DNA of 64,000 nucleotides from Paenibacillus silviterrae (GTDB taxonomy: Bacteria > Bacillota > Bacilli > Paenibacillales > NBRC-103111), in the NCBI RefSeq assembly GCF_030167925.1, contig NZ_JASKUT010000001.1:1488001-1552000 (forward strand), written 5' to 3'. The translations under genes were made by a program, and so were the position numbers. The notes beneath the pieces are model-generated. The model searched no databases and had not been told where the DNA came from. It saw only the letters and a list, made by a program, of their open reading frames with translations. Within the stretch, counting starts at the first letter, position 1, and every line of letters starts with the position of its first letter. This document shows positions 51,559 to 60,583 of the stretch, in pieces.

Positions 51559-52575
51559 TTAGTGCTTTCCGCGATCGTATCCGTTCTCCTTTTCCTTCTC
51601 CTTCTCCTTCAACTGACCAGGTGCTTTCTCCTTGCCGTTCGCGTGATTCTCGTTTTTCTCTTTTGGTTGTTGCTTCATTTGCTGCTTCGGCTGTTCTGCA
51701 TCTGCATCGGTCTCGTTTTCCTTTACCTTGAGTGACTTTGCATTAAGCTCCTGCTCCGTTTCTATCACAACAGCAGCAGATGTCGTAACGGATGCTGCTG
51801 TGACTGCAGAGGTAAGCTGTGCGGCTTCAGGTACCGTTTCCAATATCGTTTCTTCTGCTTTCGCCGGCTCCTTTGCCAGCTTCTGCTCCGATTTCGCCAG
51901 CTTTTTCTCCATGTGCTCGAAAGACTTCTCAATATTGCGCAGCAGCGCCAGCTGTGCCTTCGGATTTCCTACCTTCTCTAGAGCCGCCGTTAGCGCAACA
52001 ATATTTTTCTTCATATTCGCCTTCACAGCCTCTGCCGCTTCCTCGGTTGCTACTGCTTTCGTTGCCGCCTTCACAGCTACAGCTGCTTCTGCTGCAGCTT
52101 CCGAATCAGCGTCTTCCTTTTCGACGGTTTTCACAGAGGCCGGCTGAATAGCTTCAGCTGCTTTCTTAGTTTCGGATTTCGCAGACACCTTCTCTAGCGC
52201 CAGCTGCTGCGTCTCAAGGGAGAGCTGAAGCGTTTGCGCCGCTGCATCCTCCTTGCCTGCTGCCAATAACGCGTTCGCCTCCGCCAGCCTTTCATGGGCG
52301 TACCCCGAGAGCAACTTGGCCTCCTCTATCTCACCCGACGCAATTGCCAAGCGGATGCTTTCATAAATCGCTTTGATAAAATAAAAGAAATCTCCCGGCA
52401 CCAGTGCCGGCTTAGCTGTTGCAAGGGTCGCAGCTTCCTGTTGTGTAGAAACTGCTGCGGGGGGAGTCTGCTGCTTCGACGTGTCCGCAGGATCCTGCGA
52501 GGCGTAGGCACTGCCCATACCGGCGCTAAATGCCATAGAAGCAATCAAAATACTTTTGACTAGGAGCTTGTTCAT
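51559..52575 (-). CDS. DUF5667 secreted protein with Ala/Lys/Glu-rich repeats
   Basis: This protein of 338 residues has a signal peptide ending SAYASQD, then a DUF5667-like core at residues 55-115 (LVPGDFFYFIKAIYESIRL, SGYAHERLAEANALLAAGK). The rest is low in complexity: Ala/Lys/Glu stretches and a Lys/Glu-rich tail ending EKENGYDRGKH. The start is the ATG after AAAGGACGG; the longer open frame before it is not coding. It is probably exported and helical. The role is unknown; the family often sits with extracytoplasmic regulators. Confidence 0.8.
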   Translation of the reverse strand: MNKLLVKSILIASMAFSAGMGSAYASQDPADTSKQQTPPAAVSTQQEAATLATAKPALVPGDFFYFIKAIYESIRLAIASGEIEEAKLLSGYAHERLAEANALLAAGKEDAAAQTLQLSLETQQLALEKVSAKSETKKAAEAIQPASVKTVEKEDADSEAAAEAAVAVKAATKAVATEEAAEAVKANMKKNIVALTAALEKVGNPKAQLALLRNIEKSFEHMEKKLAKSEQKLAKEPAKAEETILETVPEAAQLTSAVTAASVTTSAAVVIETEQELNAKSLKVKENETDADAEQPKQQMKQQPKEKNENHANGKEKAPGQLKEKEKEKENGYDRGKH

Positions 52576-52664
52576 GTTGGTTCCGTCCTTTTCTTTAGGT
52601 GATGTTCCGGATGCATCGGATACTAAGTAATATACGGAGCGGCCCAGCCTTTTCAGGGGGGAGG

Positions 52665-52699
52665 GACAAAAATACCCCGCAGCCAAATTGGCTGCGGGG
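52665..52699 (-). terminator. Terminator of the yeeN gene
   Basis: CCCCGCAGCC and GGCTGCGGGG form a 10-bp stem followed on the minus strand by TATTTTTG. Confidence 0.88.
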
Positions 52700-52706
52700 C
52701 TTTATC

Positions 52707-53426
52707 CTACTCTTCAAAATCTACATTATGGAATACCTGCTGCACATCCTCGAGGTCTTCAAGCGTATCGATCAGCTTCTCGAATGGAAGCATCGCCTCT
52801 GCCGGCAAGGTAATATAGTTCTGCGGGAGCATGGTAATCTCCGCTACGGTAAACTCGGTAATGCCCGCGCTTTTCAAGGCTTCCTGGACAGCGTGGAATT
52901 GGTCGGGCTCTGCATACACGATGACCGCCTCGTCCTCCTCAAGAATGTCGCGAACCTCTACATCCGCCTCCATGAGGAGCTCCAGCACTTCATCCACCGA
53001 TTTGCCTTCCAGACCGATGACTGCCGTTGCGTCGAACATGTAGGCTACCGATCCGCTCACACCCATGCTGCCGCCGTTTTTCGTGAAGGCCGCGCGTACA
53101 TCGGACGCCGTCCGATTCACGTTGTTCGTGAGCGCATTGACAATGATCATCGAACCGTTCGGTCCGAAGCCTTCATAACGAAGCTCGCTGTAATTTTCAT
53201 CTCCGCTGCCTTTGGCCTTCTCCAGCGCACGGTCGATAATTGCTCTTGGTACGTTGTACGTTTTAGCCCGCTCGAGCACGACCTTTAATGCGCGGTTGGA
53301 TTCCGGATCCGGCTCTCCCTGCTTGGCCGCCACGTAGATCTCGATGCCGAACTTTGCGTATATGCGACTTGTGTTGGCATCCTTCGATGCCTTTTTTTCT
53401 TTAATGTTGTTCCACTTACGGCCCAT
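52707..53426 (-). CDS. yeeN: YebC/PmpR-family protein, YeeN-type
   Basis: This protein of 239 residues starts [16 protein letters not shown], the mark of the YeeN branch rather than the MAGHSKW start of YrbC. It contains [37 protein letters not shown] and [18 protein letters not shown]. YebC-family proteins were long annotated as transcription regulators; some are now known to help ribosomes through proline runs. The start was moved 16 codons in from the longest frame. It is transcribed alone. Confidence 0.93.
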   Translation of the reverse strand: MGRKWNNIKEKKASKDANTSRIYAKFGIEIYVAAKQGEPDPESNRALKVVLERAKTYNVPRAIIDRALEKAKGSGDENYSELRYEGFGPNGSMIIVNALTNNVNRTASDVRAAFTKNGGSMGVSGSVAYMFDATAVIGLEGKSVDEVLELLMEADVEVRDILEEDEAVIVYAEPDQFHAVQEALKSAGITEFTVAEITMLPQNYITLPAEAMLPFEKLIDTLEDLEDVQQVFHNVDFEE

Positions 53427-53527
53427 ATTGTTCCCGCTCACTTTCTCGTAGTATATCTTCTGCTCTCGTTCCAAACACCCTTACCATTATATCTCGTTAC
53501 GATGTGCTTGGACAAGCCTTGCTCCAT

Positions 53528-53573
53528 CAAAAAAAGCGCACCCCTCAGGCGAGCGCCGGTGGAAGGGTGCGTT
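53528..53573 (-). terminator. Terminator of the Lys-rich repeat protein gene
   Basis: CGCACCC and GGGTGCG pair across a short loop with inner pairing, followed on the minus strand by CTTTTTTT. Confidence 0.75.
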
Positions 53574-53585
53574 TCTCAACTTGCA

Positions 53586-54071
53586 TTATTCAGCTTTCGC
53601 TTGCTTCTGCTGCTTTTTCTCTTGTACCTTTGCAAGAACTTCTGCCTTCAGCTGCTCCTTGGATTTGCCTGTCGCGTCCAATCCGAATTTCTTGGCTGCC
53701 TTGGTCAGTCGATTCATGGTCTGCTGCTCGCGCTTCGCCTTTTCTTTGGCTTTCACCGCTTCCTTCAGCTGTTGCTTCGTCAAACCGGCCGTTTCCACGC
53801 CAAGCCTCTTAGCCATATCGGTTAGCTTCGCAAGCTCTTTTTGCTTTCTTTGCTGTTTAGCTTCCTTCTGCTTCGCCATCAGCTCCTTCTTCAGTTGCTT
53901 GGGCGTTTTATCTGTGGTGTCGATACCGCGCTTTTGCGCCAACTCGATGAGCTTGGGCGCTTTAACGACATTTTTGCCCACAGCAGGGACCGTTTGCGTT
54001 TCAGCGAACACGGGAGCCGCAGTAAGCAGCATAGCGGAGACGATTCCGGCACTTATCCATTTTTTAACCAT
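53586..54071 (-). CDS. Secreted Lys-rich protein with three internal repeats
   Basis: This protein of 161 residues starts MVKKWISAGIVSAM after GGAGGT, with a signal peptide cut near APVFAET. The mature part holds three related units of about 50 residues, each of the form L-A-x-(K/R)-x-G-(I/V/L)-(D/E)-T/A-T/A followed by QLK: AQKRGIDTTDKTPKQLK, AKRLGVETAGLTKQQLK and AKKFGLDATGKSKEQLK. The linkers are nearly all Lys, Glu, Gln and Ala. Each unit resembles a small helix-extension-helix of the LEM/SAP kind. It is very basic. I do not know its role. Confidence 0.8.
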   Translation of the reverse strand: MVKKWISAGIVSAMLLTAAPVFAETQTVPAVGKNVVKAPKLIELAQKRGIDTTDKTPKQLKKELMAKQKEAKQQRKQKELAKLTDMAKRLGVETAGLTKQQLKEAVKAKEKAKREQQTMNRLTKAAKKFGLDATGKSKEQLKAEVLAKVQEKKQQKQAKAE

Positions 54072-54145
54072 AGCTTCTACCTCCATCATATCTTTCTCTA
54101 CATACAGTTGGTACTTCTATACTGTACACAACCAATATGACCAGA

Positions 54146-55540
54146 TTATGACTTCAGAGGAAGCATGACCAGAAATTGCGTTCCTTTGCCTAGAGTAGAA
54201 TGAACCTGAATCGCACCGCCATGCGCTTCTATAATATGCTTGGAAATGGTAAGCCCAAGTCCGGCCCCTTGCCCGGCTCTGCTTTCATCCGCTTTGTAAA
54301 AGCGTTGAAACAGCCGGTCCAGCTTTTCATCCTCAATACCGCGTCCGCGGTCCCACACGGTAATGACTGCTGTTTCGCTACTTACGCCCAGCTTCAAGCC
54401 TACAGCAGTTCCCTCTCCGTTGTGCACTATCGCATTATGCAGCAGATTCAGCAGGACCTGCTTGATCCGGGCCGCATCGGCTTTGATGACAATATCGCGG
54501 GGTATTTCGGTTGCAAGCTTGATTTTATGCTCTGCGGCCTTTACCTTCATCTGCTCTGCCGTTTGCATCAGAAGCTTCGATAAAGACATCGGCTCCTTAT
54601 TCATAACCACCTGCTTTTCTTCGAAAAGTGATAATTCAAGCAGATCCTGCACAAGGACACCGAGCCGTTTGGTTTCGTCGAGTGAAATTTGTAAAAAGCT
54701 TCTGCGGTCCTCGGGATCAACAATCTCATCAAGAATGCCCTGCAGCGACGCGCGAATCGTAGTCAGAGGTGTGCGAAGCTCATGAGAGATTTCGCTGATC
54801 AGCTGCCTCCTTCCAAGCTCTATGGTTTCCAGCCTTGCCGCCATGTCGTTCATGCTTTCCGAAAGCTGAGCGATTTCATCACGCCCCTTCACCTTCATGC
54901 GATGCTGAAATTCGCCGCGGGCCATGCGAAGGGCAATCTCCTTCATCTCGGCAAGGGGACGAACGAACCTGCGAGATGCCGCATATAACGCGGCAACCAC
55001 CAGACAACCGACGATGAGTGTAGTGTAGAAAATTTTAACATAAATTTCCTCCACGAGTGCTTGGACATTCTGTACCGGGGTATAAAGAAAGATGGCACCA
55101 TGTCTTTGATTCTTATACATGAAAGGTATGCCGACCACCAGCATCTCCGTCTGATCATTCGTATGGAAGGAGCTTCGAACAAGCTGCTGTTCCCCCTCGA
55201 ATACCCGTTTCACCCATTCCTTGACCTCCGGCTTCTCTCCAATGGAGAGCAAATCATCCGTGTCTCCCTTGAAATTTTTCCCTGTAACTGATATTCGCAC
55301 ATGGGAGCTTCGTTCGAGCAAATTCACTTGCTTGAAAAACTCCTTCTGCGTCAATATGCCATCCATATATTCAAGGCTGATTTGATGTACCTGATTGGCT
55401 ATGGAGGACAGTACGGCTTCGGCTTCCCGGTAGGTTTGCTCTCTCAAGGCGGCACCGATGATGATAGCTATCAGCAGCAAACTGATCAGAGCGACGGAAA
55501 CGTAGGTGAGGAGCCACTTTTTAAATACGGAGTTCAGCAT
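54146..55540 (-). CDS. Sensor histidine kinase
   Basis: This membrane kinase of 464 residues has helices near residues 12-31 and 170-190, with an extracytoplasmic sensor between. A HAMP-type linker (RRFVRPLAEMKEIALRMA) leads to the phospho-accepting His in SEISHELRTPLTTIRA near residue 253, and the ATPase domain with NLLHNAIVHN, DRGRGIEDE and GAGLGLTISKHIIEAHGG. The start overlaps the regulator stop by one base (TGATG). It phosphorylates the regulator encoded just before it. The stimulus is unknown. Confidence 0.93.
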   Translation of the reverse strand: MLNSVFKKWLLTYVSVALISLLLIAIIIGAALREQTYREAEAVLSSIANQVHQISLEYMDGILTQKEFFKQVNLLERSSHVRISVTGKNFKGDTDDLLSIGEKPEVKEWVKRVFEGEQQLVRSSFHTNDQTEMLVVGIPFMYKNQRHGAIFLYTPVQNVQALVEEIYVKIFYTTLIVGCLVVAALYAASRRFVRPLAEMKEIALRMARGEFQHRMKVKGRDEIAQLSESMNDMAARLETIELGRRQLISEISHELRTPLTTIRASLQGILDEIVDPEDRRSFLQISLDETKRLGVLVQDLLELSLFEEKQVVMNKEPMSLSKLLMQTAEQMKVKAAEHKIKLATEIPRDIVIKADAARIKQVLLNLLHNAIVHNGEGTAVGLKLGVSSETAVITVWDRGRGIEDEKLDRLFQRFYKADESRAGQGAGLGLTISKHIIEAHGGAIQVHSTLGKGTQFLVMLPLKS

Positions 55541-56247
55541 CACCGGCTCACCCGAAACTTATATCCTACGCCTCTAACCGTGTCGAGCGACCAAGCCGAA
55601 GAGTCATCTTGATTGAACGCTTCCCGAATTCTTTTCATATAGGCGTCGACGATCCGATCTTCTCCCTCGAAATCCCAGCCCCATACATGCTCGATCAGCT
55701 CAGCCCGCGTAAACACCCGGTTCGGGTGCTCTGCCATGAAGCGCAGCAGCTCGAATTCCTTTCGCCTCAGCGGTACTGGCCGATCCTCGCAGAACACTTC
55801 ATAGGAAAGCTTATCGATTCGTAGCGAACCGTATTGGAGAATCTGCTTACCCGATAACTTAAGATTGTCCTTTTCACCGATGCCTTCCGTCCGTCTCAGC
55901 ACGGTCTCGATCCTGGCGATCAGCTCGTTCGGATCGAACGGCTTCACCATGTAATCGTCGGCTCCCATACGAAGCCCGCCGATTTTGTCTTGCGTCTCTC
56001 CCCTTGCCGTCAGCATAATGATAGGGACATTCGATGTTTCCCTGAGCCTCTGGCAAACGGTCCAGCCGTCCATTCCCGGCAGCATGAGATCCAGCACGAT
56101 CAGACTAAACGGCGCTGCCGCGGCTTCCTTAAGTGCGTCCGTGCCGCTGTGAACGGTCGTCACCTCATAGCCGTTTTTCTGCAAATACAGCTTTGTAATA
56201 GCACATATGTTCCGGTCATCATCAACGACCAATATGGATTTTCCCAC
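55540..56247 (-). CDS. OmpR/PhoB-family response regulator
   Basis: This transcription regulator of 235 residues has a receiver domain (ILVVDDDRN, phospho-Asp in LIVLDLMLPGMDG near residue 52, MLTARGE, VKPFDPNELIARI) and a winged-helix domain (PLRRKEFELLRFMAEHPNRV, VDAYMKRIREAF, TVRGVGYKFRVS). The start is a GTG after GGGAGGGAA. It is coupled to the histidine kinase that follows. Targets are not known; proximity to cell-wall enzymes is only suggestive. Confidence 0.94.
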   Translation of the reverse strand: MGKSILVVDDDRNICAITKLYLQKNGYEVTTVHSGTDALKEAAAAPFSLIVLDLMLPGMDGWTVCQRLRETSNVPIIMLTARGETQDKIGGLRMGADDYMVKPFDPNELIARIETVLRRTEGIGEKDNLKLSGKQILQYGSLRIDKLSYEVFCEDRPVPLRRKEFELLRFMAEHPNRVFTRAELIEHVWGWDFEGEDRIVDAYMKRIREAFNQDDSSAWSLDTVRGVGYKFRVSR

Positions 56248-56379
56248 GTCCGTTCCCTCCCGCAAGCTTGCTTATCTTCATGCTAAGGGCAAATGATCTA
56301 TCCGTCAATGGAACGCACACCGCGTAGTTGCTTCCATCATAAGCTATGGATAACGCTGCTTGTAAGGGAGGAAACGACA

Positions 56380-56682
56380 ATGAAATTGTTTCTGGATGAC
56401 CGAAGGCCTTGCCCCAGGGGATTTCGAGTAGCAAGATCGGCTTCCGACTGCATCAGGCTTTTGCGCAAGCACCGGATCCATGTACTCTCGCTTGACTATA
56501 ATCTCGGACCCGGGAGGCCGAAAGGATCGGAAGCGGCACGTTATATCGTACAAAGCCGGCGGTTTCCCAAACACATCATACTTCATACCGCCGATCGACA
56601 AGGACGTCTCAGCATGCTGAGGCTTCTGCGCAGGAATAAACCGGCTGGAGTGAGGATCGGGTTGAAGCCCTATCGACCTTAA
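56380..56682 (+). CDS. cREC-family cyclic-phosphate processing receiver-like protein
   Basis: This stand-alone protein of 100 residues starts MKLFLDDRRPCPRGFRVA after GGGAGG; the longer frame upstream lacks a ribosome site. It has the receiver-like fold with LFLDDRRPCP, VLSLDYNLG (conserved Asp) and ILHTADRQGRLSMLRLLRR. This matches the cREC family, predicted to take part in nucleotide or cyclic-phosphate processing. Whether it acts as an enzyme is unproven. It is read divergently from the two-component regulator, which could mislead annotators to link them. Confidence 0.75.
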   Translation: MKLFLDDRRPCPRGFRVARSASDCIRLLRKHRIHVLSLDYNLGPGRPKGSEAARYIVQSRRFPKHIILHTADRQGRLSMLRLLRRNKPAGVRIGLKPYRP

Positions 56683-56693
56683 GAAGGGGGTGC

Positions 56694-57527
56694 CTACCAG
56701 CTTAACACCGCTTCAAGCATCGATAGTAAGTACTCCGCTCTATGCAGCTCCGGCTTCGCTTTCAGCTTCCGAACCTCATCCTGCACATACCCAATGTAAC
56801 CGGCGCGAAGCCGATCCAGCTGCACTTCGGTCAATAAATACAAATAGGGCACGACATACTCATGGGAAAGATAGCTTTCTTTCTCCTCAAAGAACGTATA
56901 GGGTGAGCTCTGATACCATTGTCTGGCGAAGGCTCGAAGCTCCTCCGCGATATCTTCTTGGCCTCCAGCCATAGCAAGCAGCCGATCAGCCGCAAGCAGC
57001 CCGCGATAACCGTTTACGTCCCCCTTCGGCTCGGTAAAGGGCAGATCGTAGTACCGGAGCAGCAGCTCCAGCAGTTCTATGTAAGCTTCCGCGCGTATTC
57101 GTTCGGGGTTCAGCTGGATCCTTATCGCAATATGAGCAATTTCTTGAAGCAGCTGTAGCGCCTCGGAGGATTCTTTTTTGCCGGCCGACCCGGTAAAAAA
57201 CAATTCCTGCTTTCCCGCACGAATTTCCGCCCGATCAATCGCATCATGAAGCTCGTCCTCGAAGCGCTCCTTGCTGTACCTGGCCCACTGCCCCATGTGA
57301 TCGGCAAGCTCCGCCCGGATGCCGAATTCCCTGCGCAGCAGACTTCCAAGTCGAATTCCTCCGCTTCCGCTAACTATGTGGAGGATATCATAGAGGAAAC
57401 CCTCCAGATGCTTGACACGCTTCACTGCTAGTATGACTTCCTCCGGGAGAATATAGGTTTTTTCCGCCTCTTTTTCCTTGAGCTCACGGACAAGCTGCTT
57501 CAGGTCCATCAACATTTCCTCTTGCAT
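56694..57527 (-). CDS. Hypothetical helical protein
   Basis: I do not recognise this protein of 277 residues. It starts MQEEMLMDLKQLVREL after GAGGGGGAG. It is acidic and almost entirely alpha-helical by composition, with no signal or membrane segment. Notable parts are GFLYDILHIVSGSGGIRLG, GQWARYSKERFEDELHDAI, a Tyr-rich LLELLLRYYDLPF and ESYLSHEYVVPYLYLLTEV. It ends close to the stop of the converging cREC gene and follows the M23 gene with its terminator between, so it is probably monocistronic. Confidence 0.75.
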   Translation of the reverse strand: MQEEMLMDLKQLVRELKEKEAEKTYILPEEVILAVKRVKHLEGFLYDILHIVSGSGGIRLGSLLRREFGIRAELADHMGQWARYSKERFEDELHDAIDRAEIRAGKQELFFTGSAGKKESSEALQLLQEIAHIAIRIQLNPERIRAEAYIELLELLLRYYDLPFTEPKGDVNGYRGLLAADRLLAMAGGQEDIAEELRAFARQWYQSSPYTFFEEKESYLSHEYVVPYLYLLTEVQLDRLRAGYIGYVQDEVRKLKAKPELHRAEYLLSMLEAVLSW

Positions 57528-57570
57528 TATTACTCCCCCTCTCAGTTTAGCTTATTATTCCAATTCCGCG

Positions 57571-57625
57571 GTAAATTAAAAAGCTGCATCCGTAACCAAC
57601 GTATACGTCAGAACGAATGCAGCTT
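57571..57625 (-). terminator. Terminator of the BNR-M23 gene
   Basis: AAGCTGCAT and ATGCAGCTT form a 9-bp stem followed by TTTTAATTT on the minus strand, 14 bases past the stop. Confidence 0.75.
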
Positions 57626-57638
57626 ATCATGTGACCGG

Positions 57639-58988
57639 TTATGGCTGTGCCTTGGCGCCCCAATGAAATGGCACGGTGTCAAAAAACAGGTTGGGATTCA
57701 CAGGAACATTATGTGCCCAGAACGTAAAATGAAGATGAGGCCCCGTAGAAAATCCCGTCGATCCGACGAGACCGATGATATCGCCGCGCTTTACACGGTC
57801 CCCTGTCTTGACTTGCAGCTCCGATAAATGGGCATATTGGGAAAACAATCCCATCCCGTGGTCAATATAAATGGAGTTTCCAGTCAAGTACATGTTGTCC
57901 GCAAGGGCGACTACACCGTCATTGGTTGCCTGAATGGGCGTTCCCTGCTTCGCCGCAAGATCCAGTGCAAGGTGAGAGCCGCTAAGCTTCCCATTTACGT
58001 ACCTTGTATGCCCGAAGGGGGTGGTAAGCCTTCCTTCTACCGGGATGACGAAGGGACGGTTAAACAAAAATTCCGGCTCGGATTGGCTGCGCGCGGCATC
58101 GATTTTGACTTGGTCCGCTTGAATACGCTTGGTATCCTGCCGCATGCTCTCCAGCTGCTCAGATACCTGCAGATGCTGTGTCGGGAAGCTTTTGGCAGCA
58201 ATCTTTAAGCTTTGGTCGCCGATGCGGTATTCCCCAGGCTTGACTCCGGCGCCAATAGGAAGATACGTAAAATAACCGGCTCCGAAAGGCTGCAACGGAT
58301 AGGTCTTTCCTTGCCATTCGACATTTCCCGGCTTCGCATGGCGAACAAGGATGACATCCCCGGGAGATGCTGTGTTAGGCAGCAGCAGCCATTCGGTTCG
58401 GGCGACTTGCTTGACCTGCTCTAGAGAAGCATACAGCGGAGCTTCCCTCTTCCACTGCTCCCGCAGCTGCTTCTCTTGACGAATTGCCTCTCTGATCTCG
58501 GCGGTTGGTTCGGTTTCCCATGTCTTACCGCCGTCTGACGTATAAAATAGCTTGCCGCCCAGCTCACCTTCCTGTTCCACAATCGCCCAACCGATTTGCT
58601 CCGTATAAAACTGGGATTGTTTGACCGGAAATTCTTTTGTTTGAAATGTAAGCATCGTCAGTGTCTTCGCGGGCGGATCCCACAGCGGCGGCACCGCTGA
58701 ATCAAGCTCGGTCGATCCGCCAGCGGGGACGGCATCCGTACGCTGCCACGTCATCCCGCCGTCGGCTGTCATCTCCAATCCATCCGCATACCGTATCCAG
58801 CCACGGTCCAAGTCCAGCATGCGAAATTCATCTGCCACCCTGTATTGCGGTGTATTTGGTGCAGTATCTTTTACAGTCAGTGGGTAGGTTTGTGCCATAT
58901 ACGCCCCTACTCCACCTCCCAGAAGCGCCCCTGTCAACGCGATAAGGAGCCATTTCGGGTTCTTTTTGCGACGAGTTATCATTTGCAT
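57639..58988 (-). CDS. Membrane-anchored M23 peptidase with BNR-like N-terminal part
   Basis: This cell-wall peptidase of 449 residues starts MQMITRRKKNPKWLL with a membrane helix near residues 13-31. Residues ~45-170 hold two units with Asp-box-like ends (ADGGMTWQRT and SDGGKTWETE), typical of propeller repeats. The M23 zinc domain at the end has GSHLALDLAAKQGTPI, ATNDGVVALADNM and HLHFTFWAHN. The expected Asp is in LALDL. It probably trims peptidoglycan outside the membrane. Confidence 0.9.
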   Translation of the reverse strand: MQMITRRKKNPKWLLIALTGALLGGGVGAYMAQTYPLTVKDTAPNTPQYRVADEFRMLDLDRGWIRYADGLEMTADGGMTWQRTDAVPAGGSTELDSAVPPLWDPPAKTLTMLTFQTKEFPVKQSQFYTEQIGWAIVEQEGELGGKLFYTSDGGKTWETEPTAEIREAIRQEKQLREQWKREAPLYASLEQVKQVARTEWLLLPNTASPGDVILVRHAKPGNVEWQGKTYPLQPFGAGYFTYLPIGAGVKPGEYRIGDQSLKIAAKSFPTQHLQVSEQLESMRQDTKRIQADQVKIDAARSQSEPEFLFNRPFVIPVEGRLTTPFGHTRYVNGKLSGSHLALDLAAKQGTPIQATNDGVVALADNMYLTGNSIYIDHGMGLFSQYAHLSELQVKTGDRVKRGDIIGLVGSTGFSTGPHLHFTFWAHNVPVNPNLFFDTVPFHWGAKAQP

Positions 58989-59051
58989 CCAACCCCTGTT
59001 CGTCCATTCTCTCTACCTATTCATCAAATTATATCACCCTGACCCTGTAAA

Positions 59052-59103
59052 AAATAGAATAGCCCCCAAGCATGTCCCATTCAGGACGAAACTCAGTGGC
59101 TAT
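59052..59103 (-). terminator. Terminator of the alpha/beta hydrolase gene
   Basis: ATAGCC and GGCTAT close a structure with an inner GTCC/GGAC hairpin and lead into TTCTATTTTTTAC on the minus strand. The first arm includes the last codons. Confidence 0.6.
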
Positions 59104-59980
59104 CCGTTCGTATAAACCGGTCCATCCGTTCATTCACCTGATCATATTGCTCATGTTGAACCCAATGAGTAGCTTCCAAATATACCAGCTGCCCATTCTC
59201 GCATCTCTCCTTGCTTAACTTGGCCAGCACCGGGTCCAGAAAGGAATCGTATATTCCCCATAAGATTAATGTGGGAACGTGAATGTTTTTCCGCTCCCTG
59301 ATGGAAGGCAGAGATCTTCTTACTAGCGCACGGTACCAGTTGAGCATGGAGCGATAGGCTCCTGGTTCGGACCAAGCCTCCTGGTATGACTTCAGATCAC
59401 CCGCTGTGAAGGTACCCTTCCGGCTTGATTTTTGCATCATCGTCTTCAGGAGGGACCAGTTCTTCCATCGGGCCAAGCACTCCGGAAGCCACGGCAGTTG
59501 AAAAAACAAAATATACAAGCTTTTCGCCATCTGGTTAGGATGAGTAAGCAGATGCCTTATCATCACAGACGGCTCAGGTGCATTGAGAATAATAAGACGG
59601 TCCAGCAGCTCGGGCGCGACCGCCGCTACATGCCACGCAACGATGCCTCCCCAGTCATGACCTGCTACAATGGCTTTGGATTTTCCGGATGCCCTAATGC
59701 ACTCCACCACATCCTGAGCCAGCTCGTTCAAACGATAGGAGCCAAGCTCTTTTGGCTTCTCGCTTTCGTTATAGCCGCGTTGATCGATAGCCCACACCCT
59801 GTATCCTTTACCAGCCAAGTAAGGCAGCTGATACCTCCAGCCGAACCAGCATTCGGGGAAGCCATGCAGGAGGATGAATAAAGGTCCTTCTTCAGGCCCT
59901 GCTTGTACGATATGTAGACGGACGCCATTTACATCTAGAAACGTATGTTCCAATTGATTCGGGTTCATCAATATATCCAT
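59093..59980 (-). CDS. Alpha/beta hydrolase, epoxide hydrolase-like
   Basis: This cytoplasmic hydrolase of 295 residues has the fold's marks in order: LLHGFPECWFGWRYQLPYL (oxyanion HGFPE), VAGHDWGGIVAWHVA (nucleophile Asp in GHDWGG, as in epoxide hydrolases and haloalkane dehalogenases rather than a Ser), a cap region, LILWGIYDSFLDP, and the catalytic His in ATHWVQHEQ. It follows the DUF3189 gene by 6 bases in one operon. The substrate is unknown. Confidence 0.9.
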   Translation of the reverse strand: MDILMNPNQLEHTFLDVNGVRLHIVQAGPEEGPLFILLHGFPECWFGWRYQLPYLAGKGYRVWAIDQRGYNESEKPKELGSYRLNELAQDVVECIRASGKSKAIVAGHDWGGIVAWHVAAVAPELLDRLIILNAPEPSVMIRHLLTHPNQMAKSLYILFFQLPWLPECLARWKNWSLLKTMMQKSSRKGTFTAGDLKSYQEAWSEPGAYRSMLNWYRALVRRSLPSIRERKNIHVPTLILWGIYDSFLDPVLAKLSKERCENGQLVYLEATHWVQHEQYDQVNERMDRFIRTDSH

Positions 59981-59986
59981 GGCGGC

Positions 59987-60493
59987 TTATTTAAACTGTT
60001 TATTTTCAAGCAGTAGGATCCGCTCATCCGAACGCCCGGCCGCGTCCTTGGTATGGTGGACTAGACGGATGATATCTTGATAGGCTTGCTTGATCCCCTT
60101 CACGAGGAGCGGGACGCCGATCCAATCGATTTTTAGCCAGCGTGAGGTCAGTCCGCCGAACGTAAGTGCCAGCGGAACCGTCGGCGATGTGTTGGACAGG
60201 ATGATTTTATCGTTCAGCGCCCCTTCCTTCTCAAGCATCAGCAGCAGATGGTAGATCCCCGGCACGAGAATTTTGGACCTGCCCCTTCCCATCGTGTACA
60301 CCTTATTTCCGTCTTCATCCGTCCCATGAAAAAATAGCTTCCCCCGGTCCGAGTACACCAGCTCGTTGAAGTTATGGGCTGTCAAAATCTCCTGCCTCGT
60401 TGGTTCACGGTCCTGGGGCAATTTTTGCAAGTGATAAGTCGCTGCCATGACAGTAGAGTGGGTTCCGCCGAAATCGTTATAAATATAGATCAT
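59987..60493 (-). CDS. DUF3189 family protein
   Basis: This cytoplasmic protein of 168 residues starts MIYIYNDFGGTHSTVMAATY after AAAGGAG. The N-terminal GGTHSTVMAA is the mark of DUF3189, whose biochemical role is unknown. HGTDEDGNKVYTMGRGRSKI and IILSNTSPTVPLALTFGG follow. It lies between a very small possible gene and an alpha/beta hydrolase, closely spaced on the same strand. Confidence 0.85.
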   Translation of the reverse strand: MIYIYNDFGGTHSTVMAATYHLQKLPQDREPTRQEILTAHNFNELVYSDRGKLFFHGTDEDGNKVYTMGRGRSKILVPGIYHLLLMLEKEGALNDKIILSNTSPTVPLALTFGGLTSRWLKIDWIGVPLLVKGIKQAYQDIIRLVHHTKDAAGRSDERILLLENKQFK

Positions 60494-60505
60494 GGTGCTC
60501 CTTTC

Positions 60506-60559
60506 TTATCTGCAGCAGTATTTCGCAGCTGTGCCGATGCCGATGATTCTTTTTGCCAT
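60506..60559 (-). CDS. Possible 17-residue peptide MAKRIIGIGTAAKYCCR
   Basis: A short open frame begins at an ATG 7 bases after GGAAGG and ends 12 bases before the DUF3189 start. It is basic with a Cys-Cys pair near the end. Its ribosome site and tight fit in the operon suggest that it may be translated, perhaps as a leader peptide for DUF3189; no homologue is known to me. Confidence 0.4.
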   Translation of the reverse strand: MAKRIIGIGTAAKYCCR

Positions 60560-60583
60560 AGTGTTACCTTCCGCCCCCTTCTA

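Noticed and set aside
51728..52151. Two Ser/Ala-rich plus-strand open frames
   Set aside because: They are shadow frames of the Ala/Lys/Glu-rich DUF5667 protein gene.
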